Below are positions 23,843-30,365 of a stretch of 33,257 nt of DNA, one piece after another (within the stretch, counting starts at the first letter, position 1; each line of letters opens with the position of its first letter). Location of the stretch: positions 1 through 33,257 of the forward strand of contig JAITWI010000010.1 in NCBI GenBank assembly GCA_031285345.1, written 5' to 3'. The notes beneath the pieces are model-generated. The model was not told where the DNA came from and did not search any database. It saw only the letters and a program-made list of their open reading frames with translations. The position numbers were made by a program, and so were the translations under genes. This DNA is from Alistipes sp. (GTDB taxonomy: Bacteria; Bacteroidota; Bacteroidia; Bacteroidales; Rikenellaceae).

Positions 23843-24523
23843 CTACCAAAACAGCCCCTTGAATAGTTTGATCACCTGTCTCGACACGACATCCTCGCTC
23901 GCCGGTTCGCTCTCTCCCGTCACACTGTTGTAGAATGCGATGTTGTCGCGCTCGCTGTCCACTATGATGGCGTGCATCGTCGAATTTGCTTTTTGCACAT
24001 TTGTGGTGCCGACCACCATGCCGCCCGACAAAACGCCGACCAGAATAGCGACTCCCACACCTTTAGCCACCTGTTTGCCGTAATTACCCTTGACTCGGGT
24101 GAAGCCCGTGTGGAGCAAAATCAGGCCGAACCGCTCTCCGTTGGCGGTCAAGAGGGCGTCTATCGCGGGGGTTATTCTTACGTTTTGAATCTCCTTCCGG
24201 TTTTCGGAGACCGATGACAGAAGCATATCCATCTCCTCTTGCAGGATTTCGCGTTCAACGGGATCGGAGACGATCATTTCGTCGAGTGCAACCCTCATTC
24301 TGTCCAATGTCTCGCTCACCAGTATTCCCGCATCCTCCGAAATCAATTCGTCGTATTGCGCCTCTTCGCCTCGCCAGACGAGGGCGATATCGGAAATGGT
24401 GCCCAACCTGGCCACGTCGTAAATCTCTGCGGGATCGACGTCCGAGGCCACGTACTTTGTAGCGGAACACGATGAAACTGCGGCTGCGATCACAAGCAGC
24501 GCAAACGAACAGGTCTTTCTCAT
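23843..24523 (-). CDS. Hypothetical lipoprotein with glycine-rich hydrophobic segment
   Basis: A 226-aa protein with signal MRKTCSFALLVIAAAVSSC. It has a helical middle region, RFGLILLHTGFTRVKG, then a Gly/Val-rich hydrophobic stretch AKGVGVAILVGVLSGGMVVG (about 151-170), like glycine-zipper membrane segments, and a C-terminal MHAIIVDSERDNIAFYN block. It lies 58 bp after adk on the same strand and may be co-transcribed. Function unknown. Confidence 0.78.
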   Translation of the reverse strand: MRKTCSFALLVIAAAVSSCSATKYVASDVDPAEIYDVARLGTISDIALVWRGEEAQYDELISEDAGILVSETLDRMRVALDEMIVSDPVEREILQEEMDMLLSSVSENRKEIQNVRITPAIDALLTANGERFGLILLHTGFTRVKGNYGKQVAKGVGVAILVGVLSGGMVVGTTNVQKANSTMHAIIVDSERDNIAFYNSVTGESEPASEDVVSRQVIKLFKGLFW

Positions 24524-24581
24524 TATTAAGTCGGTTTTAAGTGGTTTATCGGGCTTTGCTACTTCGGGGTTGAGAATCTTT

Positions 24582-25163
24582 TCAAATTTTGTCGATCTTG
24601 TCGATCTCGACGCAAAGGCCGGCGAAGATGTCGTCTACGGGGCCGCTGCCGGGGATGGCGGTGTATTTGCCTTGAGTGCGGTAATATTCGGCCACGGGGG
24701 CAGTCTGGGCGTTGTAGACGTCTATGCGGTTGCGGATGACGTTCTCGTCGGCGTCGTCGGCGCGGCCGCTCTCGGCCCCGCGTAGCAGAATACGCTTGAC
24801 CAGCTCCTCCTCCGGAACGACCAACTCCAGCATCATGTCGATCCGCAGCCCGTTGCCGGCGAGGATCTCATCGAACGCCTCGGCCTGCGGGGTGGTGCGC
24901 GGAAAGCCGTCGAAGATGTTGCCGTCCACATCGCGATGGGTGCGAACGTAGTTCTCGATGATCTCGATAACCACCTGATCGGGAGCAAGTTCGCCGCGCG
25001 AGATGGCCTCCTTGACTTTCAACCCTAATGGCGTTTCGCCTCGGATCTCGGCGCGGATTATGTCACCCGTCGAGATGTGGTTGAGGTTGTATTTTTGGGC
25101 CAGCCGCGTCGCCTGAGTGCCCTTGCCCGCGCCCGGAGCGCCGAAAAGTACTATATTTATCAT
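24582..25163 (-). CDS. adk: Adenylate kinase
   Basis: A 193-aa enzyme catalysing ATP + AMP = 2 ADP. P-loop GAPGAGKGT (8-16), AMP-binding STGDIIRAEI, FDGFPRTTPQAEAF, and a short LID region (LLRGAESGRADDADENVIRNR) without zinc-binding cysteines, which makes it the short form. The start is fixed by MINIVLFG. It has its own -7 box and is divergent from the thiL-like gene. Confidence 0.96.
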   Translation of the reverse strand: MINIVLFGAPGAGKGTQATRLAQKYNLNHISTGDIIRAEIRGETPLGLKVKEAISRGELAPDQVVIEIIENYVRTHRDVDGNIFDGFPRTTPQAEAFDEILAGNGLRIDMMLELVVPEEELVKRILLRGAESGRADDADENVIRNRIDVYNAQTAPVAEYYRTQGKYTAIPGSGPVDDIFAGLCVEIDKIDKI

Positions 25164-25189
25164 GGTGATGTTAGTTTTTTTTGGAAGGG

Positions 25190-25197
25190 CAAATATA
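25190..25197 (-). promoter_or_regulatory. -7 box of adk
   Basis: TATATTTG on the minus strand, an exact match, 26 nt before the adk ATG. It is separated by a single base from the opposing box at 25199. Confidence 0.6.
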
Positions 25198-25198
25198 G

Positions 25199-25206
25199 TA
25201 ACTTTG
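25199..25206 (+). promoter_or_regulatory. -7 box of the thiL-like gene
   Basis: TAACTTTG, an exact match, 19 nt before the ATG at 25226. Two RNA polymerases could not occupy this and the adk box together. Confidence 0.6.
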
Positions 25207-25225
25207 CCGTTAAAATAACTGAATT

Positions 25226-26308
25226 ATGAGGACTGAAATATCGGAATTGGGGAAATTCGGGCTGATGGAGCGACTTAACGGCGCGGCGAAGACTACGGCG
25301 GGGGCGAGGGCGGCGGGGGCTTCGGGCGATGACGGGGCGTTGCTCTCGTCGGCGTTGCTGCTGGAGGGGGTCGACTTCGACCTCACCTATTTTCCGCTCC
25401 GGCACCTTGGTTATAAGGCCGTCGCGGTCGGCGTGGGTGGTGTGTTGGCGGCGGGCGGAGTGCCGGTGGCGGTGAGGGTCGCGTTGGGCGTATCGGCCAA
25501 ACTGTCGGTCGAGGATCTGGACGAGTTGTGGGCGGGAGTGCGGTTGGCGTGCGGCGAATTAGGGGCGGCGGTTGCTTTGGGCGACGTTAGGGCTTCGGTG
25601 ACGGGGCTTGCGATTTCGGTTTCGGTGGCCGGACGGGCGGTTTTGACGGCAGGCAGCACGGCGGTGGCCGGACGGGCGGTTTTGGAGGCGAAAGAGTGTG
25701 TTCGTAAAAGCGATGCGGGGGCAGGCATAGGTCGAAGCGGCGCGCGGGAAAACGACCTCATCTGCATCACTCGCGACCTCGGGGCGGCCTATCTGGGGTT
25801 GCACCTGCTGGAGCGCGAAAAGCGTGCGTTGGCGGGAATCGCGGGAGCGGCAGGTTTTTCCGAAGCGGCTCGGCCGAAGTTCGAAGGCTACGAATATCTG
25901 CTCGAACGACAGCTCAAACCGCGCGCCCGCAAGGATATTGTCGACGCCCTCGCGGCTGAGGGTGTCGTTCCGACGGCTATGGCCGAAATTTCGGACGGAT
26001 TGGCCGGCGATCTGATGCAAATTTGCCGGGCGTCGGAGGTCGGAGCGCGAGTCTACCTCGACCGGTTGCCCATAGCGCGCGAAAGTTACGCCCTGGCCGA
26101 GGAGCTCCACATCGACCCCGTGGTGGCAGCCATGAACGGCGGCGACGACCACGAGTTGCTATTCACCGTGCCGCTGGAGATGCGGGAACGCGTTGCGGGG
26201 CTCGGCGTAGAGATCGTCGGCCACATCACGGCGCCCGGCACTGGTGCGGCTCTGGTCACCCCCGACGGCAGCGACATTCCCCTGCGCTCGCAAGGGTTCA
26301 ACGATTGA
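25226..26308 (+). CDS. thiL: Thiamine-monophosphate kinase-like protein (ThiL), divergent active site
   Basis: A 360-aa member of the ThiL/PurM fold, which in ThiL phosphorylates thiamine monophosphate to the diphosphate. Conserved: GDD (34-36), LLLEGVDFDLTYFPLRHLGYKA, ENDLICITRDLGAAYLGL, YEYLLERQLKPRARKDI, ISDGLAGDLMQI (SDG 256-258) and MNGGDDHELLF. Altered: the Asp expected before LLxEG reads Ala (A43), the linker after GDD is unusually short, the usual NLSDI/VSNVLAMNG-like segment reads GVGGVLAAGG, and the usual GGDTS reads LGDVR. An insert at about 135-170 contains a duplicated VAGRAVL. Activity is uncertain. Confidence 0.85.
   Translation: MRTEISELGKFGLMERLNGAAKTTAGARAAGASGDDGALLSSALLLEGVDFDLTYFPLRHLGYKAVAVGVGGVLAAGGVPVAVRVALGVSAKLSVEDLDELWAGVRLACGELGAAVALGDVRASVTGLAISVSVAGRAVLTAGSTAVAGRAVLEAKECVRKSDAGAGIGRSGARENDLICITRDLGAAYLGLHLLEREKRALAGIAGAAGFSEAARPKFEGYEYLLERQLKPRARKDIVDALAAEGVVPTAMAEISDGLAGDLMQICRASEVGARVYLDRLPIARESYALAEELHIDPVVAAMNGGDDHELLFTVPLEMRERVAGLGVEIVGHITAPGTGAALVTPDGSDIPLRSQGFND
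25625..25690 (+). repeat. Duplicated 21-bp segment within the thiL-like gene
   Basis: gtggccggacgggcggtttt occurs twice, 42 bp apart, in frame, giving VAGRAVL at about residues 134-140 and 147-153 in a region that is an insertion relative to ordinary ThiL. Confidence 0.85.
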
Positions 26309-26327
26309 GGTTTTTCAGGTAAATTAA

Positions 26328-26359
26328 TTTGGCCGTCTCGCGTATAAGCGCTACATTTG
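26328..26359 (+). promoter_or_regulatory. Complete Bacteroidota promoter (-33 TTTG, -7 TACATTTG)
   Basis: TTTG at 26328-26331, a 20-nt spacer, then TACATTTG at 26352-26359. This is the best-formed promoter in the window. It serves the secreted protein whose ATG is at 26405. Confidence 0.75.
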
Positions 26360-26404
26360 CGGTAGTGATCGACTAAATCATCAAACAACAACTAAAAAAA
26401 CCAA

Positions 26405-26893
26405 ATGAAAATGAAAAGATCCATCTTGCTCGCCCTCGCGGCGATCGTGTTCACCGCAGTAGGCGTTTCGGCGCAAACACCCGAAGAGTGGCAGGCCTCC
26501 GATGCCCGCATCGCCGAGATGCAGGAGCTCTCCGAACTGCCCAAAGCCACCAAACTCGCGTCCATAGACGGTTTGGCCACGGAATTGCACGACACCGCGA
26601 TGGGCACCATCAAGATAACCGAATCGCTCAAGAGCCTTATGCAGGCGCCCGATCTGGCCCTGGCACTCGAACTCTCCGAGGGGATCAAAGCCGAAGCCAC
26701 CGCTCTGTCCGACGCCGTGCAGAAAGTGGAGGCCGTTTTGGATGAAGTAAAGGGTATTCGCAACCCGCTGCAGATCGCAAGCGCCACCAAATCGGTGAAC
26801 TACTCGCAGAAGGCGATCCGGCTCGTGGGTGAGGAGAACGTGTTCCACGCGAAAGTCATCGTCGGCATAATCGACTCGTTGCAGGGGGAATAA
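26405..26893 (+). CDS. Secreted helical protein of unknown function
   Basis: A 162-aa protein with a clear Sec signal peptide MKMKRSILLALAAIVFTAVGVSAQ, cleaved after A-Q-like VSA; a second ATG at 26411 is possible. The mature region is almost entirely amphipathic helix (EEWQASDARIAEMQELSEL, LSDAVQKVEAVLDEVK), suggesting a helical bundle in the periplasm. No Cys for lipidation. It has its own strong promoter and a terminator. No family recognised. Confidence 0.8.
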   Translation: MKMKRSILLALAAIVFTAVGVSAQTPEEWQASDARIAEMQELSELPKATKLASIDGLATELHDTAMGTIKITESLKSLMQAPDLALALELSEGIKAEATALSDAVQKVEAVLDEVKGIRNPLQIASATKSVNYSQKAIRLVGEENVFHAKVIVGIIDSLQGE

Positions 26894-26916
26894 CGGCAGG
26901 CCTAAACGGATTTATA

Positions 26917-26956
26917 ACGGTGGCGGGGCTTCGGTTCCCGCCGTCGTTTTTTGTTT
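26917..26956 (+). terminator. Rho-independent terminator
   Basis: acggtggcggg / cccgccgtcgt stem (two wobbles) around a cttcgg-type loop, followed by tttttt, 24 bp after the secreted protein gene. Confidence 0.8.
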
Positions 26957-26995
26957 TTGGGGGGTGCCGGCTTTTTTAGTGCCGGGAGGTGGGAG

Positions 26996-27070
26996 TTGGG
27001 TTGGGTTGGGTTGGGTTGGGTTGGGTTGGGTTGGGTTGGGTTGGGTTGGGTTGGGTTGGGTTGGGTTGGG
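26996..27070 (+). repeat. (TTGGG)15 pentanucleotide array
   Basis: Fifteen uninterrupted TTGGG units (75 bp), G-rich on the plus strand. It lies in the 26894-27184 gap after the terminator. Frames across it give monotonous G-W-V-G-L peptides with no start context or family resemblance. Confidence 0.98.
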
Positions 27071-27184
27071 TCGTGCCGTGTCGGGAAGTGGGCGGTCGCA
27101 CCCGTTATTCGGTCGTTATTCGCTTGCGCCACTCGGCGGGCACTTCGAGGGATTGCTGGCTTGGGCGCAGGAACTTGAAGTAGA

Positions 27185-27871
27185 TTAAAGAATCAACTCC
27201 TTCATCTTGCTAACAATGGGATTTAGCATTTTAGCCACTTCCTTATGTTCTAATTGATAGTAATTTAAGTGGGTTCTATTGAATAAGTCGACAGCGATAC
27301 AGAATTTTGAATTGACCTCACATTTCCCTAAAAAGATAATTTTCAGATACCGATGCAGAATATCGACAAACATTCCCAACTCAAAATCTTTAAATCCATT
27401 TTTTTTAGCTACAAACCAAATCGCTCCAATCTCCTTTTTGCCACTATTCTCGAAAGAGTAAACATAACTCGGCGCAGACTCTATCGGCAATCCGAATATT
27501 GGTATAATCTTATTCCCGTTACGCTGAGACAGGATTTTAATATCGTTTGATGGCCTCAATGTACTAAAATTGAAATCCTCAAAACGTTTTAATATGGAAA
27601 TATTATGATTATACTGCTTAATCGTACCGCCGTGAAGAGAAGTGTCAGATAATAAATCCTGCAGCTCGTCAATCTTATCCGATATGCATTGAGTGTCATC
27701 GTCTCTAAAAGCCCTCTTAATAGTAGCTTCGGAGCGAACCCAATAATTTCGTGCGTCTGCGTCATCCTGTTTTTCGACAGAGTCTTTCAAGTTACGGATG
27801 AATGTTTTTCTTGTGTTTTCAGAAGTTTTTCTTCCAAACTCCACTAAATCTTTGATTCGTATTTTCTTCAT
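27185..27871 (-). CDS. AT-rich island protein of unknown function
   Basis: A 228-aa protein beginning MKKIRIKDLVEFGRKTSENT. The N-terminal third is basic and helical (TRKTFIRNLKDSVEKQ), then a helical segment ISDKIDELQDLLSD, and a C-terminal alpha/beta part with EIGAIWFVAKKNGFKDFELGMF split by turns and a final helix. No signal peptide, membrane segment or recombinase catalytic residues that I can recognise. Codon use and composition are far AT-richer than all neighbours, and it is the only gene between the 34-bp repeats. It could be passenger cargo; function unknown. Confidence 0.8.
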   Translation of the reverse strand: MKKIRIKDLVEFGRKTSENTRKTFIRNLKDSVEKQDDADARNYWVRSEATIKRAFRDDDTQCISDKIDELQDLLSDTSLHGGTIKQYNHNISILKRFEDFNFSTLRPSNDIKILSQRNGNKIIPIFGLPIESAPSYVYSFENSGKKEIGAIWFVAKKNGFKDFELGMFVDILHRYLKIIFLGKCEVNSKFCIAVDLFNRTHLNYYQLEHKEVAKMLNPIVSKMKELIL

Positions 27872-27929
27872 TTCTCAATACAATAATTTGGATTTAACCA
27901 CTCTCGGACAAAAAGTGTGCAATTCCTTT

Positions 27930-27963
27930 ATTTGGCAGGTTTTTCATAAAAAACCTGCCAAAT
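27930..27963. terminator. Strong hairpin in the AT-rich island
   Basis: Perfect 15-bp inverted repeat atttggcaggttttt / aaaaacctgccaaat with a 4-nt loop. It could terminate transcription or mark an element end. It lies upstream of the island gene and downstream of the thioesterase stop. Confidence 0.6.
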
Positions 27964-27996
27964 TGTCTTGTATCCAGATTATTAACCGCCAATTTG

Positions 27997-28029
27997 ACAT
28001 ATGGCAGTGTGTTGTGTTATGCCATATGT
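27997..28029. repeat. Inverted repeat acatatggca / tgccatatgt
   Basis: Perfect 10-bp arms at 27997-28006 and 28020-28029 separated by 13 bp, close to the right end of the AT-rich island and 8 bp from the thioesterase stop. Confidence 0.75.
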
Positions 28030-28037
28030 AACAAAGG

Positions 28038-28529
28038 TTATTTTTTCATAATTCTGTCGCGCCACTCGGCGGGCACTTCGAGGGATTGCTGGGAGGTGAG
28101 GTCGAAAACCGCCAACACAGCCTCGCCCTCGGTGCAGACTACTTCCCGCAGACCCGAGCCTTTCGAGTTGCCATCGCCCTCCGCATTCGAAGCGCCCGAA
28201 GCAACCGAAGCAACAGCGACATCGGCGGCGCCCGTGTTGGGTCGCAACGCGACGATCTGCTGCCTTAGCGTTATGCTTTTGGTGCCGACGCGGTCGACCC
28301 ACGTGCGCACCACCACCCTATCCTCGTAGCGCAGCTGGTCGACGAAATCGTGCCGCGTGGAGACGATTACGAGCGTGGGACTCGCGGCAAGCGAGTCGAG
28401 CCCAACCACGCGGCGGTAGTAGTCCATCTTGCCCAGGTCGAGATACTCGGTCTGGCGCACGTTGTTGACGTGGCGGAACATGTCGATGTCCGAAAATCGC
28501 GTCTGTATGGGGGTTTCTATAACTTTCAT
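28038..28529 (-). CDS. Acyl-CoA/acyl-ACP thioesterase, 4HBT hotdog family
   Basis: A 163-aa protein with the hotdog signature TRFSDIDMFRHVNNVRQTEYLD (Asp near residue 16 followed by HVNN), FVDQLRYEDRVVVRTWVDRVG, and ITLRQQIVAL. A low-complexity Ala/Val/Ser/Gly insert (about 98-130) interrupts the strand before the last pair, which resumes as GEAVLAVFDL. The C-terminal codons lie within the 34-bp repeat bordering the AT-rich island, and the last residues (DRIMKK) are probably supplied by the inserted DNA. Substrate unknown. Confidence 0.88.
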   Translation of the reverse strand: MKVIETPIQTRFSDIDMFRHVNNVRQTEYLDLGKMDYYRRVVGLDSLAASPTLVIVSTRHDFVDQLRYEDRVVVRTWVDRVGTKSITLRQQIVALRPNTGAADVAVASVASGASNAEGDGNSKGSGLREVVCTEGEAVLAVFDLTSQQSLEVPAEWRDRIMKK

Positions 28530-28563
28530 TTTTGCCTTTACTTGGGTTGCCGCGGGCGTCCGC

Positions 28564-29127
28564 TCACTCTCTGATTATTTTGATTTCGCCGCCCTCGCCC
28601 AGCGAGATTATCGACGAGGGTCGGCGCGTCGGGCGGCCTTCGAATTTTTGCGCCACCGCCATGTCGACCCCTTCGCGTATTTCGGCCGCGATTTCGTCGA
28701 ACGTCAGCGGGGTAGCCTCGCCCGAGATGTTGGCCGAAGTGGAGACCAGCGGCCGGCCAAGGCGCCTCAACAGCGCGGTGCAAAATTCGTGACGCGGGAC
28801 ACGGATGCCCACAGTCCCCTCATCGGGAATCAACCCCGGCGCCACCCCGCATCCGCCCGGCAGAATGAGTGTCAGCGGATCCTCGGCCACCTCCAACAGC
28901 TGCCACGCCACCTCGGGCACGCGCCTCACATATCGCCCCACGTCATCCATCGAACCTACCAAAATCGTCATCGCGCGTTTGTCGGCCGAACGCTTCAGGG
29001 CGTAAACCCGCGCGACCGCCTCGCCGTTGGTGGCGTCGCAGCCTATGCCCCACACGGTGTCGGTGGGATATAATATGACGCCGCCCTTTTTGAGCACGTC
29101 GACGACACGTAAAACTTCATCTTTCAT
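28564..29127 (-). CDS. tsaC: L-threonylcarbamoyladenylate synthase (Sua5/YciO/YrdC family)
   Basis: A 187-aa enzyme that makes threonylcarbamoyl-AMP for t6A37 of tRNA. It has the fold start GGVILYPTDTVWGIGCDAT, the KRSADKRAMTILVGS segment, LTLILPGG, TVGIRVPRHEFC, and RPLVSTSANISGE. No C-terminal Sua5 domain, so the short TsaC/YwlC form. The start is the ATG at 29127; a TTG at 29136 is less likely because of the overlapping promoter box. It is co-directional with the thioesterase, 34 bp downstream. Confidence 0.93.
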   Translation of the reverse strand: MKDEVLRVVDVLKKGGVILYPTDTVWGIGCDATNGEAVARVYALKRSADKRAMTILVGSMDDVGRYVRRVPEVAWQLLEVAEDPLTLILPGGCGVAPGLIPDEGTVGIRVPRHEFCTALLRRLGRPLVSTSANISGEATPLTFDEIAAEIREGVDMAVAQKFEGRPTRRPSSIISLGEGGEIKIIRE

Positions 29128-29133
29128 CGCTCG

Positions 29134-29141
29134 CAAAATTA
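29134..29141 (-). promoter_or_regulatory. -7 box of tsaC
   Basis: TAATTTTG on the minus strand ending 6 nt before the ATG at 29127, predicting a nearly leaderless mRNA. With the opposing box at 29153 it forms a 27-bp near-palindromic divergent promoter core. Confidence 0.6.
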
Positions 29142-29152
29142 CAAATTTTTAG

Positions 29153-29160
29153 TAATTTTG
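29153..29160 (+). promoter_or_regulatory. -7 box of the YebC-family gene
   Basis: TAATTTTG, an exact match, 23 nt before the ATG at 29184, facing away from the tsaC box. Confidence 0.6.
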
Positions 29161-29183
29161 CGCCATCTAAAAACACAAAGCAA

Positions 29184-29903
29184 ATGGGACGCGCGTTCGA
29201 ATATAGAAAAGCGACAAAGATGAAACGCTGGGGCAACATGGCCCGGGTGTTCACCAAATTAGGCAAGGGCATCGAGATGGCAGTCAAAGAGGGAGGGCCC
29301 GATCCGTCGGGGAACACCCGCCTGAGGATGCTCATCCAGACCGCCAAGAGCGAAAATATGCCCAAGGAGAATGTCGAGCGGGCGATCAAGCGCGCCGTGT
29401 CGAAGGACACCGCCGACTACAAGGAGGTGATCTTCGAGGGCTACGGCCCCGGCGGAATCGCCGTGCTGGTCGAAACGGCGACGGACAACAACACCCGAAC
29501 CGTGGCCAACGTGCGCTCCTACTTCAACAAAAACGGCGGCACTTTGGGCACCAGCGGCTCGGTGGGCTTTATGTTCGACCACAAGTGCACCTTCAAATTC
29601 GCCAACACCAAAGGGGTCGATCCGGAGGAGCTGGAGCTCGAAATAATCGACTCGGGCGTCGATGAGATGGAGGTCGAGGAGGACGGCATCACGGTAGAGG
29701 CTCCGTTCGAGGCCTACGGTGCGGTGCAAAAATGGCTGGAGGACAACGGTTTCGAGATTATCAGCGGCGAGTTTCTGCGCCTGCCCACCGAGACCAAAGA
29801 GGTGACCGCCGAACAGCGCGAGCAGATGGAAAAACTGATCGACAAATTGGAGGAGGACGACGACGTGGTGAACGTGTTCCACACCATGAAGCCCGAGGAG
29901 TAG
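29184..29903 (+). CDS. yebC: YebC/PmpR-family protein
   Basis: A 239-aa protein of the TACO1/YebC family, linked to transcription control and to relief of ribosome stalling at proline runs. It has the start MGRAFEYRKATKMKRWGNMA, then FTKLGKGIEMAVKEGGPDP, RLRMLIQTAKSENMPKENVERAI, the middle domain EVIFEGYGPGGIAVLVE with NVRSYFNKNGGTLG, and the third domain with DDDVVNVFHTM near the end. Length is normal. Single gene with its own promoter. Confidence 0.96.
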   Translation: MGRAFEYRKATKMKRWGNMARVFTKLGKGIEMAVKEGGPDPSGNTRLRMLIQTAKSENMPKENVERAIKRAVSKDTADYKEVIFEGYGPGGIAVLVETATDNNTRTVANVRSYFNKNGGTLGTSGSVGFMFDHKCTFKFANTKGVDPEELELEIIDSGVDEMEVEEDGITVEAPFEAYGAVQKWLEDNGFEIISGEFLRLPTETKEVTAEQREQMEKLIDKLEEDDDVVNVFHTMKPEE

Positions 29904-29937
29904 GGTTTTAGGGCGGGGAAGGCTCTCCGGGAGCAAT

Positions 29938-30100
29938 GTGGGTCGGCTGGGAACGGGAATGGCCTGCCTGCCGGGAATAGGGCGGCTCTGTTTGGGGGCA
30001 GAAACGCCTGCCGGGAACGGTGTGGGTCGGCTGAGAACGGGATGGCCTTTTCGGGAACGAAAGACTTGTCGGGAATATGGCGGCTCTGTTTGGGGGCGAA
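29938..30100. repeat. Imperfect direct repeats after the YebC-family gene
   Basis: gtgggtcggctg with its flank occurs at 29938 and 30022; ggcggctctgtttgggggc occurs at 29981 and 30079. Many cgggaac/gggaata fragments fill the gap. The order of blocks is kept, so this looks like a diverged duplication of about 84-98 bp. No gene is seen in 29904-30180. Confidence 0.75.
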
Positions 30101-30182
30101 GGAACTCCCGAAGATAACGGTAATGCCCACATAGAGGAAACCCCACCGGGAACGGGAACAGAAAAACTTACCCGCAACGAAA

Positions 30183-30222
30183 AAAGGCTCGCTCGGACGA
30201 AACCGGGCGGGCCTTTAATTTT
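30183..30222. terminator. Bidirectional terminator
   Basis: aaaggctcgctcgg (30183-30196) pairs with ccgggcgggccttt (30203-30216) around acgaaa. An A-run lies on the left side and T-rich sequence on the right, between the YebC-family gene and the opposing H1-like gene. Confidence 0.8.
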
Positions 30223-30229
30223 TTGATGG

Positions 30230-30365
30230 TTTTCGAGCGTCGATCGACCTGTCTCCTGGCCTCGTCGACGTTTTTGATCGCGTCGACCGACCTGCTTCCT
30301 GGTCTCTTCGGCTGGTCTGCCTCTTGTTCTTGGTCTCTTCGACGTTTTTGGTCTGGTCGACCGAT
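30230..30365 (-). repeat. Degenerate repeats of the H1-like gene's 3' end
   Basis: Read on the minus strand, the last codons GTCGAAGAGGCCAAGAAG plus the following GGTCGACC recur after the stop as roughly three degraded units (GTCGAAGAGACCAAGAAC; GAAGAGACCAGGAAGCAG; GTCGACGAGGCCAGGAGA), two of them preceded by AAAAAC. The frame stays open beyond the TAG through all of them. Confidence 0.75.

Larger units (their letters stand above)
27126..28092. mobile_element. AT-rich island between 34-bp direct repeats in a gene 3' end
   Basis: Exact 34-bp copies lie at 27126-27159 and 28059-28092. The right copy is the 3' coding end of the thioesterase gene (codons for QSLEVPAEWR). The left copy, read in the same frame, would end WRKRITTE-stop; the right ends WRDRIMKK-stop. 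The sequence between is markedly AT-rich, carries one gene (27185-27871) and two hairpins. The pattern resembles attL/attR from integration at a gene end, but no integrase is present. The core-to-core length is 933 bp. Confidence 0.65.

Noticed and set aside
26951-27188. Three overlapping plus-strand frames of G-W-V-G-L repeats
   Set aside because: They are mechanical translations of the TTGGG array in three frames, without promoter placement, signal or family resemblance.
27126-28092. A classical insertion sequence or integrative element
   Set aside because: No transposase or integrase frame is present and the flanking repeats are 34 bp of host gene end, so it is called only a possible integrated cassette.
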